A stretch of DNA of 64,000 nucleotides from Afifella marina DSM 2698 (GTDB lineage: Bacteria > Pseudomonadota > Alphaproteobacteria > Rhizobiales > Afifellaceae): the NCBI RefSeq assembly GCF_900102695.1, contig NZ_FMVW01000006.1, positions 150,760 to 214,759 on the forward strand, given 5' to 3'. The notes beneath the pieces were generated by a model, which worked only from the letters and a program-made list of their open reading frames with translations, had not been told where the DNA came from and did no database searches. Each line of letters opens with the position of its first letter. Position 1 is the stretch's first letter. A program made the position numbers and the translations under genes. Of the stretch, positions 18,046 to 26,484 are shown piece after piece.

Positions 18046-19674
18046 TCACATGCCGAAAGGCATGCGCAGCTCGATGAGGGCCGCCCGACCGCTGTCGCGT
18101 GCACGCCGCAATGACACGGGCAGGTCTGATAAGTTCGAGGGACGTTCGAAGACGAGACCGTAAGCCTTTGCGACAGAGTCAAAATCGGGCGGAGTCGGCT
18201 TCACGCCTTCCGGCACAATGCCACGCTCGACCATGAACGTCTCGATCTCGCGGAAGCCGAAATTGTTCCAGACGACGAAGATCACAGGCGTTCCGGCATC
18301 GATGGCGGAGCCGAGCTCGGCGAGCGAGAATTGCAGGCCACCGTCGCCCAGAAGCGCCACGACCGGCCGCTCAGGATCTGCGATCGCTGCGCCGATCGCA
18401 GCCGGCACGCCATAGCCGAGAGCGCCGAAGCCGGTTGCGGAATTGAACCAGCCTCCGGGCGTATCGATGTCGCAATAGAGATTGCCGGCATAGACGGGCT
18501 GCGTGCTGTCGCCGACGAAAAGAGCGCCTGGCAGGGTCTCGCGGATCGTATCGAGGATCGCGACCTCTCCGCGATAGGCTTCTCCGATCTCTTCGAAGGC
18601 TGCCGCTCGGAGCCTGCACGCGATGTCACGACCGCTTCGCTCGCCGCTGATCTTTGCCTCGGCGAGAGCACTGCAAAGCTCGACCACGGTGGCGCGTGCA
18701 TCTGCGAGAATCACCATATCTGCACGGGGCCCGCGAGCGAGCTGACCAGCGTCAATATCGACACGCACGAGACCTTTAAGCTCGGGAAAGCCGCCGTCCT
18801 CATAGACATCGAAATCCGTCGGGCCCATCTCGCTGCCGAGCGCCAGGACCGCATCGCATTCGGCCAGGAAGGTGCGCACGGCTTTGAGGCTCGGGCTTGC
18901 CGGCACGCGCAAGGGGTGGCCGGAGAGAAGACCGCGGGCATTCGCCGTCGTCACCACCGGCGCGTCGAGCCGTTCCGCCAGCGCCGTCACCTCTTGAGTG
19001 GCACGTTTTGTGCCGCCACCAGCGATGATCGCGGGCCGCCGCGCGGCGGACAAGAGCCGGGCGGCGGCTTCAAGATCGGTCGCTCCGGGATGCGGATGCG
19101 ACGGCAGGGCCGGCAGGCGGGCGGGATGCGTGGCCACCCGCTCCTGCATGACATCGACCGGGATCTCGATATGGACCGGCCCGGGCCTGCCCGAATGCAG
19201 GATTGCAAAGGCCCTCGCCATCACGTCGGGAAGATCGGAGGCCGACAAAAGCGTGTGGGACAAGAGCGCGAAGCTTGCCATCATCGCGCGCTGGTCCGGC
19301 AATTCATGCAACGCGCCGCGGCCATGACCAAGCGACGCCCGGCGGCCGACGCCGGAAATCACCAGCATCGGGATGGAATCCGCTCGGGCCTGCGCCATCG
19401 CCGTGATGGTATTGGTGAGGCCCGGCCCGGTGATGACGAGGCAGACGCCGGGCTTGCCACTGACCCTCGCATAGCCGTCCGCCATGAAGCCTGCGCCCTG
19501 CTCGTGGCGGGGCGTGACGTGTCGGATCTTCGAGCCTGCAAGACCGCGGTAGAGCTCGGCCGTATGGACGCCGGGAATGCCGAAGACGACGTCAACGTCG
19601 TGCTTTTCCAGAAGCGCGATCAGCGCCTCGCCCGTGCTTGCCGCCATGTTTTCTTGCGTCACCTGAGCGTTCAT
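18046..19674 (-). CDS. aruI: ThDP-dependent decarboxylase, AruI-like (5-guanidino-2-oxopentanoate decarboxylase)
   Basis: 542 residues with the three-domain acetolactate-synthase fold. The cofactor-activating Glu58 is in TPRHEQGAGFMADGYAR, and the ThDP/Mg motif starts at GDGGLQFSLAELGSA and ends with NNFGF. The start codon overlaps the stop of the upstream aminotransferase (ATGA), and that partner closely resembles AruH, so I infer that this enzyme decarboxylates the 2-oxo acid made from arginine to 4-guanidinobutyraldehyde. From the sequence alone it could be another 2-oxo acid decarboxylase or an acetolactate synthase-like enzyme; no small regulatory subunit is nearby. Confidence 0.75.
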   Translation of the reverse strand: MNAQVTQENMAASTGEALIALLEKHDVDVVFGIPGVHTAELYRGLAGSKIRHVTPRHEQGAGFMADGYARVSGKPGVCLVITGPGLTNTITAMAQARADSIPMLVISGVGRRASLGHGRGALHELPDQRAMMASFALLSHTLLSASDLPDVMARAFAILHSGRPGPVHIEIPVDVMQERVATHPARLPALPSHPHPGATDLEAAARLLSAARRPAIIAGGGTKRATQEVTALAERLDAPVVTTANARGLLSGHPLRVPASPSLKAVRTFLAECDAVLALGSEMGPTDFDVYEDGGFPELKGLVRVDIDAGQLARGPRADMVILADARATVVELCSALAEAKISGERSGRDIACRLRAAAFEEIGEAYRGEVAILDTIRETLPGALFVGDSTQPVYAGNLYCDIDTPGGWFNSATGFGALGYGVPAAIGAAIADPERPVVALLGDGGLQFSLAELGSAIDAGTPVIFVVWNNFGFREIETFMVERGIVPEGVKPTPPDFDSVAKAYGLVFERPSNLSDLPVSLRRARDSGRAALIELRMPFGM

Positions 19675-20870
19675 GCCCAGCCGCCTGCCCTTTTCGGCGC
19701 CACCGCATTCTCGGCAAAGCGGGCAATGCGGGTACAGGCCTCTTCCATTCGCTCATCGGGCACCGTCAGGCTCACGCGCACGAAGCCCCGCGCTTCCTCG
19801 CCAAAAGAGGCTCCGGGCATGACGGCCACGCCTTCGCTCTCCAGGAGACCCCAGGCGAAATCCTCGCCGCTCAGGCCGCTGTCGCGCACGTCGAGGAGAA
19901 TGAACATGCCGCCCTCCGGCATGATCGGACGCGCACCGGTCGTATTCCCGAGGAAGGTCGTCACGAATTGCGCCCGGCGGTGATACGCCTCGCGCATCCG
20001 TGCTGCCGCGGGCGACGGGCGTGACAAGGCATAGGCCGTCATATCGGCGATAAAGGGCTGGCCGCCGAAGAGCATCGTTTCGGAAACCGGCAGAAGGCGA
20101 GAGCAGAATTCCTTAGGGCCGATGGCCCAGCCGCTGCGAAAGCCCGGCGCGGCATGCGATTTGGAAATCGAGGAAAGAGCAATGGTGCGCTCTGCCAGTT
20201 CGGGGATGTCGAAGGGCGAAGCGAATGCGCCTTCAAAAACGAGTTCCTCGTAGACTTCGTCAGAGACGATCCAGAGATCGTGGCGGCGGCAGACCTCGCC
20301 GATCGCCTCAAGCTCGTCACGGCTCAGGACGGCGCCCGTCGGATTGTGCGGCGAGTTGAGAAGAAGAACCCGACAGCGCGGCGTGATCGCCTTTTCGAGA
20401 TCCGCCGGGTCAAGGTGAAAGCGGTTGCGCGCATAAAGCGGCACGGAGCGCAGTTCGGCTCCGTTTGCCCGGATAACCCCTTCATAGGTCGCGTAGAGCG
20501 GATCGGCGACGAGCACTTCATCGCCCGTTTCGACGAGCCCCGTCATAACCGCGAAGAGCGCCGTCTGCGTGCCCGGAAAACACAATACGTTTTCCGGCGT
20601 GACCGTACGCCCGGACCGGCTTGTGTATTTCTCGGCCAGGATGTCGAGAAGCGCCGGATCGCCGCGCCCAGCCGAATAGCGTGTGCGGCCGGCATGCATG
20701 GCGCGGCTGCATTCGTCCAAGAGCTCCTTCTCCGGCGGGATGTCAGGCTCGCCGATCGTCAACTCCAGAACCTCCGCGCCTTCTGCCGCCATGGCTCGAG
20801 CGCGGAAGTGGACGGCCCATTTGCCCGAGCCGAGATCGGCGAGCCGCTCCGTGATGGAGGCGTAGCGCAT
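19671..20870 (-). CDS. aruH: Class I aminotransferase, AruH-like (arginine:pyruvate transaminase)
   Basis: 399 residues, fold type I PLP enzyme. PLP Lys237 is in SSISKSHAAPGFRSGW, with NSPHNPTGA (172-180) and SDEVYEEL (203-210) for ring and phosphate binding and the C-terminal carboxylate-binding Arg in the RVSLTV region. The N-terminus (MRYASITERLADLGSGKWAVHFRA region) and the SKSHA motif recall Pseudomonas AruH. It would move the amino group of arginine to pyruvate, giving alanine and 5-guanidino-2-oxopentanoate. It is translationally coupled to the ThDP enzyme and 45 bases after the TetR gene. Another L-amino acid is possible as donor. Confidence 0.75.
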   Translation of the reverse strand: MRYASITERLADLGSGKWAVHFRARAMAAEGAEVLELTIGEPDIPPEKELLDECSRAMHAGRTRYSAGRGDPALLDILAEKYTSRSGRTVTPENVLCFPGTQTALFAVMTGLVETGDEVLVADPLYATYEGVIRANGAELRSVPLYARNRFHLDPADLEKAITPRCRVLLLNSPHNPTGAVLSRDELEAIGEVCRRHDLWIVSDEVYEELVFEGAFASPFDIPELAERTIALSSISKSHAAPGFRSGWAIGPKEFCSRLLPVSETMLFGGQPFIADMTAYALSRPSPAAARMREAYHRRAQFVTTFLGNTTGARPIMPEGGMFILLDVRDSGLSGEDFAWGLLESEGVAVMPGASFGEEARGFVRVSLTVPDERMEEACTRIARFAENAVAPKRAGGWA

Positions 20871-20915
20871 GTCGTTTCTACCTTCTTGTTTGGCGTTATG
20901 GCTGGCTTGCTGGAG

Positions 20916-21659
20916 TCATGACTGAGCGAGACTGAGGCCGAGGAGCGCCTCGACGGCTTCGATACCGGCAGCGACCAATTCGTCTTCGGCGAACATGTCT
21001 TCCGCCAGGCAGCGCTCGACCCAAAGCCCATCGATGACGGCATTGATCTGGATCGCGAGGCGCACGCGCTCCGCAGCCTCCGCTTCGCGCCCGATTTCGG
21101 CGAACAAGGAGGCGATGAGATCCTCCAACTCACGGCGAAACTGCAAGTAACCAGCCCGGTGAATTGCCGCCATGGCGGGATCGACATGGATGAGGCTGAT
21201 GAACGTCGCCCAAAGCGACAGGGCGCGCGGGTCGGCGACCGGCGGCGTCAAATTGGCGGCAATGAAGTGGCGCAGCCGGCTTTTCGCGCTGCCCTCGGTG
21301 GTGGCGATCGCCGCTTTCGCGGCTTCCGTCATGCCCTCCATGACGGATTGATAGGCCGCTTCGATCAGCTGGGTCTTGCCGGAGAAATAATGCCGGATGA
21401 GGCCATTGGTGACGCCGGCGCGGGCGGCGACCTCGCGCACGGTGATCCCTTTGAGGCCCTTTTCGGCGATGAGATCGAGCGTCGCCTGGATCAAGGCGTG
21501 GCGCCGCTCGTCCTGTGTCCCGCGCCTGAAGCTTCGCCGGGTCACGGGGCCCGACCGTTTGCCGGAAGGCCCCGAGACCTCGCCACCGGCGGGCACGTTA
21601 TCACCGTCGCGAGCCGTCCCATCCTGGGTGAAGAGCGCAGTTTTGTCCGTCCAGTACAT
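20916..21659 (-). CDS. TetR-family repressor (BetI-like) of the arginine-type module
   Basis: 247 residues from the ATG at 21659. The helix-turn-helix lies in TLDLIAEKGLKGITVREVAARAGVTNGLIRHYF, followed by a BetI-like ligand domain. A longer frame to an ATG at 21719 exists, but that codon falls inside a palindromic operator-like sequence, so I prefer the later start; even so a 40-residue leader precedes the DNA-binding domain, and the true start may be further in. The gene leads the aruH-aruI operon and is divergent from the importer. Its ligand is unknown; arginine, a guanidino acid or an aldehyde are reasonable guesses. Confidence 0.8.
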   Translation of the reverse strand: MYWTDKTALFTQDGTARDGDNVPAGGEVSGPSGKRSGPVTRRSFRRGTQDERRHALIQATLDLIAEKGLKGITVREVAARAGVTNGLIRHYFSGKTQLIEAAYQSVMEGMTEAAKAAIATTEGSAKSRLRHFIAANLTPPVADPRALSLWATFISLIHVDPAMAAIHRAGYLQFRRELEDLIASLFAEIGREAEAAERVRLAIQINAVIDGLWVERCLAEDMFAEDELVAAGIEAVEALLGLSLAQS

Positions 21660-21707
21660 GTCGATTTCGGCGAATCCGCCGCCACCCGCTTGGCCATGAG
21701 CGCATTT

Positions 21708-21738
21708 ATGCACTTGCATAACTATCGTGCAAGTGTAT
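21708..21738. promoter_or_regulatory. Palindromic operator between the TetR operon and the ABC importer
   Basis: CACTTGCA (21711-21718) and TGCAAGTG (21728-21735) are a perfect 8-bp inverted repeat with a 9-base centre; the symmetry extends to 11 positions per arm with one mismatch. Position and size fit a TetR dimer site controlling both divergent operons. Confidence 0.6.
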
Positions 21739-21911
21739 CAATTCGGCCCTCGGCTTCGGTCGGGACACACTCCGATCTCTCACGAAAGGAATGGACCAAT
21801 CACTGGCTTCTCGAACGCGCTCATACGAGCCTCGCGGCGGTTTCGGCGTTTGACGCCGCCCCGGTTTGAAGATCTGATCCCCGCTTCGAATGCGGCTTTG
21901 GGGACAGGCCA

Positions 21912-22730
21912 GTGATCCAGGAAGACGTGCCAGCGTCGGGCACAACTGCGGCGCCGTCCGCGGAGCGCGCTGAAGTCGTTCGCGTCGAGAACCTGCACAA
22001 ATCCTTCGGCAGTCTCGAAGTTCTGAAGGGGATTTCTTTCACGGCCCAGGAAGGCGACGTGATCGCCATCATCGGCGGGTCGGGATCGGGGAAATCGACG
22101 CTTCTTCGCTGCATCAACATGCTGGAGCACCCGACCGCAGGCAGCGTCAGCGTGCACGGCGAAACCATCGCCATGAAGAGCGATGGCGACGGCGGCCTCG
22201 TACCTGCCGACCGGCGCCAGGTGCAGCGCATCCGCACGCGTCTCGCCATGGTCTTCCAGAGCTTCAATCTCTGGCAGCACATGACGCTTCTCGGCAACGT
22301 CATCGAAGTGCCCGTCCATGTTCTCGGCGTACCCAAGGGCGAAGCCGTGGAGCGGGCGCGCGCCCTCCTCGACCGCGTCGGTCTGAGCGACAAGGAAGAC
22401 GTCTATCCGGCTTTCCTGTCCGGCGGGCAGCAGCAGCGTGCCGCGATCGCACGCGCGCTCGCCATTCAGCCGGAGGTGATGCTTTTCGATGAACCCACCT
22501 CAGCGCTCGATCCAGAGCTTGTCGGCGAAGTCCTCTCCGTCATTCGCGACCTCGCGCATGAGCGCCGGACGATGGTTCTCGTCACCCACGAGATGAGCTT
22601 CGCCCGTGAGGTGGCCAGTCATATCATCTTTCTTGCGGACGGAGAGATCGAAGAAGAAGGCCAGCCGGAAGCCATCTTCGACAATCCAAAATCTGAGCGT
22701 CTGCAAAAGTTCATCGGATCAATTCAATAG
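21912..22730 (+). CDS. Polar amino acid ABC transporter, ATP-binding protein (HisP/GlnQ type)
   Basis: 272 residues from a GTG at 21912. Walker A GGSGSGKST (about 55-63), signature LSGGQQQR, Walker B VMLFDEP and the switch His in VLVTHEMSF are intact. The YQSF-type Q-loop is VFQSFNLW. The histidine/arginine subfamily insertion (MKSDGDGGLVPADRRQVQRIR region) before the Q-loop is typical of HisP/ArtP/OccP. It powers uptake of a basic amino acid by the permeases at 23731-25286. Confidence 0.92.
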   Translation: MIQEDVPASGTTAAPSAERAEVVRVENLHKSFGSLEVLKGISFTAQEGDVIAIIGGSGSGKSTLLRCINMLEHPTAGSVSVHGETIAMKSDGDGGLVPADRRQVQRIRTRLAMVFQSFNLWQHMTLLGNVIEVPVHVLGVPKGEAVERARALLDRVGLSDKEDVYPAFLSGGQQQRAAIARALAIQPEVMLFDEPTSALDPELVGEVLSVIRDLAHERRTMVLVTHEMSFAREVASHIIFLADGEIEEEGQPEAIFDNPKSERLQKFIGSIQ

Positions 22731-22790
22731 CGGCGATGTGCCGGAGCCTCACGCCGGCCGTCACCGCACCAAGCAAGAAGGGAACTCCTC

Positions 22791-23564
22791 ATGCACCGTA
22801 TTCTCACACGCCTCGCCGCAGCGGCGGCCGTCGTCGTCCTTGGAGCGGGCGCTGCCAGCGCCGAGACCAAGGTCGGCATCGCCGCCGAACCCTATCCGCC
22901 ATTCACGGTCCCGGATGCCGCCGGCAATTGGTCCGGATGGGAGATCGAAATCATGGATGCGCTGTGCGAAGAGGCAAAACTCGATTGCACCATCGTGCCG
23001 ACAGCGTGGGACGGCATCATTCCGGCCCTCACTTCGGGCAAAATCGACATGATCATCGGCTCCATGTCGATCACCGAAGAGCGTCTCAAGGTGATCGATT
23101 TCAGCGACAAATACTACAACACGCCGACGGCCATCATCGGCCTCAAGGAGGTGGAGATCGAGCCCACCAATGAGAGCCTTTCGGGCAAGCTTCTCGGCGT
23201 GCAGCGCTCGACCATCCACGAAAACTACGTCCGCAAGCATTTTCCCGACGCCGAGGTGAAAACCTATCAGACGCAGGACGAGGCCAACCAAGATCTTGTG
23301 GCCGGCCGCCTCGATGCCGTCCAGGCGGATTCCCTCGCGCTCGCAACCTTCCTGGAATCCGATTCCGGCAAGGCGTGCTGCGACATGAAGGGCGAGGTCG
23401 AGCCCGACGAGGAGATTCTTGGACCGGGCGTTGGCGTGGGCATTCGCCAAGGCGACACCGAGCTCAAGGAGAAGCTCAACAAGGCGATTGCCGCGATCCG
23501 CGAGAACGGCACCTACGAGAAGATCTCCGAGAAATATTTCGACTTCGACATCTACGGAAAGTGA
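22791..23564 (+). CDS. Polar amino acid ABC transporter, periplasmic binding protein (ArgT/HisJ type)
   Basis: 257 residues with a signal peptide cleaved near AGAASA. The mature protein starts ETKVGIAAEPYPPFTVPDAAGNWSGWEIEI, the canonical family 3 pattern for lysine/arginine/ornithine/histidine binding, with the MIIGSMSITEERLKVIDFS motif. It supplies the importer; a hairpin with a T-tail directly after the gene may cause it to be made in excess of the membrane parts. Confidence 0.92.
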   Translation: MHRILTRLAAAAAVVVLGAGAASAETKVGIAAEPYPPFTVPDAAGNWSGWEIEIMDALCEEAKLDCTIVPTAWDGIIPALTSGKIDMIIGSMSITEERLKVIDFSDKYYNTPTAIIGLKEVEIEPTNESLSGKLLGVQRSTIHENYVRKHFPDAEVKTYQTQDEANQDLVAGRLDAVQADSLALATFLESDSGKACCDMKGEVEPDEEILGPGVGVGIRQGDTELKEKLNKAIAAIRENGTYEKISEKYFDFDIYGK

Positions 23565-23582
23565 GCGGCTCGCTCGCAGCTT

Positions 23583-23612
23583 GGGGAGTGGGCAACCGCC
23601 CCTCCCCTTTTC
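23583..23612 (+). terminator. Attenuating hairpin between binding protein and permeases
   Basis: GGGGAGTGGGC (23583-23593) pairs with GCCCCTCCCC (23598-23607) with one bulged base, followed by TTTTCC. It lies inside the operon, 19 bases after the binding-protein stop, so partial termination is likely rather than complete. Confidence 0.55.
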
Positions 23613-23730
23613 CGCCCGGTTTCTGTCCCCGCAGGTCGCACCCCGCCTGAAAAGGCATGCCGCTTGCTAGAAGCCAGGTGCGGTCACGCGGCCGTGCCAG
23701 CACCGATGCGCCACTTCCAACCGTAATGTA

Positions 23731-24444
23731 ATGGGTCCTTTAGAACTTCTTGCCTTTTCTCCGCCCGGCTGGGGCGGAGTCCTCTTGCGCGCTCTCCTGA
23801 CCTCGCTCGAAGTCGCCGCCGGCGGCTATCTGGTGGGGCTCCTGATCGGCGTCGGTGGCGCTTTCGGAAAGCTCTACGGCGGACCGATCCTGCGCGATCT
23901 CCTCGAAGCCTACACGACGATTATCCGCGCCGTTCCCGAACTCGTCCTCATCGTCCTTGTCTATTACGCAGGCACCGATCTCCTGAACCGCCTGATGGCA
24001 GCCCTCGGCTACGCTCGCCTCGACATTTCGGGCATGGCGGCCGGCATCGCCGTCATCGGTCTTGTCCAGGGCGCCTACTCGACCGAGGTCCTTCGTGGCG
24101 CCATCAAGGCCGTGCCTGCCGGACAGATCGAAACGGCACGCGCCTATGGCATGCCGCCGTTTCTCCTCGTGCGCCGCATCACCCTGCCCGCCATGCTTCC
24201 GCACGCCATTCCGGGACTTGCCAATCTCTGGCTGATCGCCACCAAGGACACGGCCCTTCTCGCCGTCGTCGGCTTCACGGAACTGACGCTCGCGACACGC
24301 CAGGCCGGCGGTGCAACGCGCGAATACATGCTCTTCTTCTGCGCCGCGGGGCTGCTCTATCTGATGGTGAGCCTCGTCTCCAATGTCGTCATCGCACTCA
24401 TCGAGCGACGGGCAAGGCGCGGCATGCCGGGTTTCTCCTCATGA
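23731..24444 (+). CDS. Polar amino acid ABC transporter permease (HisQ type)
   Basis: 237 residues, five membrane helices, with the family 3 EAA loop AGQIETARAYGMPPFLLVRRITLP. The segment TTIIRAVPELVLIVLVYYAGTD is typical of HisQ/ArtQ. It pairs with the next permease, whose ATG overlaps its stop codon. A 166-base gap containing a hairpin separates it from the binding protein. Confidence 0.92.
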   Translation: MGPLELLAFSPPGWGGVLLRALLTSLEVAAGGYLVGLLIGVGGAFGKLYGGPILRDLLEAYTTIIRAVPELVLIVLVYYAGTDLLNRLMAALGYARLDISGMAAGIAVIGLVQGAYSTEVLRGAIKAVPAGQIETARAYGMPPFLLVRRITLPAMLPHAIPGLANLWLIATKDTALLAVVGFTELTLATRQAGGATREYMLFFCAAGLLYLMVSLVSNVVIALIERRARRGMPGFSS

Positions 24445-25286
24445 GGGAAGACAATGCCGAAGCCGTGCACGCCATGGCCGACATCATCGACCCGCAGAAG
24501 GACAAGGCGGCGAAAAGCGAAAACTGGCTGAAGCCGCACCGCATCGTGCTGCTTCTGCTGGCCGCTCTCATGGTCGCCCTCATGGCGTTCAATATGCGCT
24601 GGGACTGGCTGCCGCTTTATTGGACGGAAATGCTGGGCGGATTGTGGGTCACGCTCGCCCTTCTCGTCAGCAGCAGCATCCTCGGCTTTGCGATGGCGGT
24701 GCCTCTCGGTCTCGCACAAGTCTCTGGCCCCGCTCCTTTGGCGTGGGCCGCCCGCGGCTTCTGCACCATGATCCGCGGCACGCCTCTGCTCCTGCAGCTC
24801 TGGCTTCTCTATTACGGGCTCGGCTCGTTGTTTCCGCAGATCCCGTGGATCCGCGGTTCCTTCATCTGGCCCTATCTGCGCGAGGCCTGGCCTTATGCGC
24901 TCGCCTCGCTCACCATCTCCTTTGCGGGTTATGAGGGAGAGGTGATGCGCGGGGCGCTTGCCGGCGTGCCGAAAGGTGAGCTCGAAGCCGCACGCGCATA
25001 CGGTATGAGCCGCTTCACCGTGCTGCGCCGTATCTGGCTGCCGCGCGCCATCCAGCGCGCTCTGCCGACCTTGAACGGCGAGATCGTCCTGCAATTGAAG
25101 GCGACGCCGCTTGTTGCCACGATCACCGTCATCGACCTTTATGCGGTGATCAGCGACGTGCGCCAGGACACCTACATCATCTACGAGCCACTTCTCTTTC
25201 TGGCTTTCATCTATCTCTGCCTGACCGGCCTTCTGGTCGCCGGTTTCCGCTATCTCGAAAATCGCATCCCCACCCGAGGAGTGTGA
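24441..25286 (+). CDS. Polar amino acid ABC transporter permease (HisM type)
   Basis: 281 residues; an N-terminal cytoplasmic leader of about 35 residues, then five helices. FCTMIRGTPLLLQLWLLYYG and the EAA loop GELEAARAYGMSRFTVLRRIWLP mark the HisM subfamily. Its start overlaps the HisQ stop and its own stop is immediately followed by the ATG of the amidohydrolase (TGA-ATG, no gap), so the enzyme is part of the uptake operon. Confidence 0.92.
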   Translation: MREDNAEAVHAMADIIDPQKDKAAKSENWLKPHRIVLLLLAALMVALMAFNMRWDWLPLYWTEMLGGLWVTLALLVSSSILGFAMAVPLGLAQVSGPAPLAWAARGFCTMIRGTPLLLQLWLLYYGLGSLFPQIPWIRGSFIWPYLREAWPYALASLTISFAGYEGEVMRGALAGVPKGELEAARAYGMSRFTVLRRIWLPRAIQRALPTLNGEIVLQLKATPLVATITVIDLYAVISDVRQDTYIIYEPLLFLAFIYLCLTGLLVAGFRYLENRIPTRGV

Positions 25287-26456
25287 ATGGGTATCGCGCC
25301 TGACTTCAGCAACGACCTGCCCGACATCGTCGCCATGCGGCATGAGCTGCACCGTCATCCCGAGCTCGGCCTCGAAGAGGAATGGACGTCCGCCTACGTC
25401 GCAGAAAAGCTTAAGGCCCTCGGCTACGAGGTGCATCGCGGGCTTGCGAAGACGGGCGTTGTCGCGACCCTGAAGAATGGCTCGGCAAAACGTGCGGTCG
25501 GCCTGCGCGCCGATTTCGACGCCTTGCCGATCCAGGAAAAGACCGGCCTTCCCTACCAGAGCGAAATTCCCAACCGCATGCATGCCTGCGGTCACGACGG
25601 CCACACGGCGATGCTTCTCGGCGCGGCGAAGCGGCTTGCTGAGCGAAGGAATTTCGACGGCACCGTGCATCTCATCTTCCAGCCGGCGGAAGAGAATTTC
25701 GGCGGAGCCAAGATGATGGTCGACGAAGGGCTCTTCGAGCTTTTCCCCTGCGACGCCGTCTTTGCGCTTCACAACGAGCCGAAGATTCCGTTCGGCCAGT
25801 TCGCGCTCAAAGAGGGGCCGATCATGGCGGCGGTCGACGAAGCGCGCATCGTCGTCACCGGCCGCGGAGGCCATGGCGCGCATCCTGAGGACACGGTCGA
25901 TCCGATCGTTGCCGCCTCCTCCATCGTCATGGCCCTGCAGACGATCGTCGCCCGCAACACGCATCCGATCGACCCCGCCGTCATCACGGTCGGCTCCATC
26001 CACGGCGGCTCGGCAAGCAACATCATCCCTGAGAGCGCGGAACTCGTCGTCGGCATCCGCTCCTTCGACGAGGCGACGCGCGACCTCCTGGAAGAGAAGA
26101 TCCGCCTGATCGCGACACGCCAGGCGGAGAGTTTTGGCGCAAGCGCTGAGATCGACTATCTCAGGAGCTACGACGCCACCATCAACGATCCGGCTGAAAC
26201 GGACTTCCTCCGCGCCCAGGCGATCCGTTTCGCGGGTGCCGAGAACGTCACCGATCTTGCCCGTCCCTTCATGGGCTCGGAGGACTTCGCCTATATGTTA
26301 AAGGCCTGTCCGGGCAGCTATTTCTTTCTCGGGACCGGGCGAGGACCAGACGATCCGCCGCTGCATCACCCGTCCTTCGACTTCAACGACGACATTCTGG
26401 CGACCGGCGTCGCTTTCTGGACGGAACTCGCCGAGGCCTTTCTGAGCCGGGCCTGA
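25287..26456 (+). CDS. M20-family amidohydrolase (hippurate hydrolase/N-acyl-amino acid hydrolase type)
   Basis: 389 residues, a dinuclear metallo-amidohydrolase. Metal ligands are Cys101 and His103 in HACGHDGH, Glu135-Glu136 in QPAEEN, the His of GGHGAHP and the C-terminal GSEDFAYM motif. Such enzymes cut an acyl or carbamoyl group from an amino acid. Being immediately behind a basic-amino-acid importer, it may free arginine or ornithine from an N-acyl conjugate or act later on a pathway intermediate; the substrate is not determined by sequence. Confidence 0.88.
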   Translation: MGIAPDFSNDLPDIVAMRHELHRHPELGLEEEWTSAYVAEKLKALGYEVHRGLAKTGVVATLKNGSAKRAVGLRADFDALPIQEKTGLPYQSEIPNRMHACGHDGHTAMLLGAAKRLAERRNFDGTVHLIFQPAEENFGGAKMMVDEGLFELFPCDAVFALHNEPKIPFGQFALKEGPIMAAVDEARIVVTGRGGHGAHPEDTVDPIVAASSIVMALQTIVARNTHPIDPAVITVGSIHGGSASNIIPESAELVVGIRSFDEATRDLLEEKIRLIATRQAESFGASAEIDYLRSYDATINDPAETDFLRAQAIRFAGAENVTDLARPFMGSEDFAYMLKACPGSYFFLGTGRGPDDPPLHHPSFDFNDDILATGVAFWTELAEAFLSRA

Positions 26457-26484
26457 GTTGCGACCGCACACCGACGAGATCTCA

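Noticed and set aside
24357..26003. 548-codon minus-strand frame opposite HisM and the M20 gene
   Set aside because: Covers several real plus-strand genes with overlapping start/stop coupling; composition is that of a shadow.
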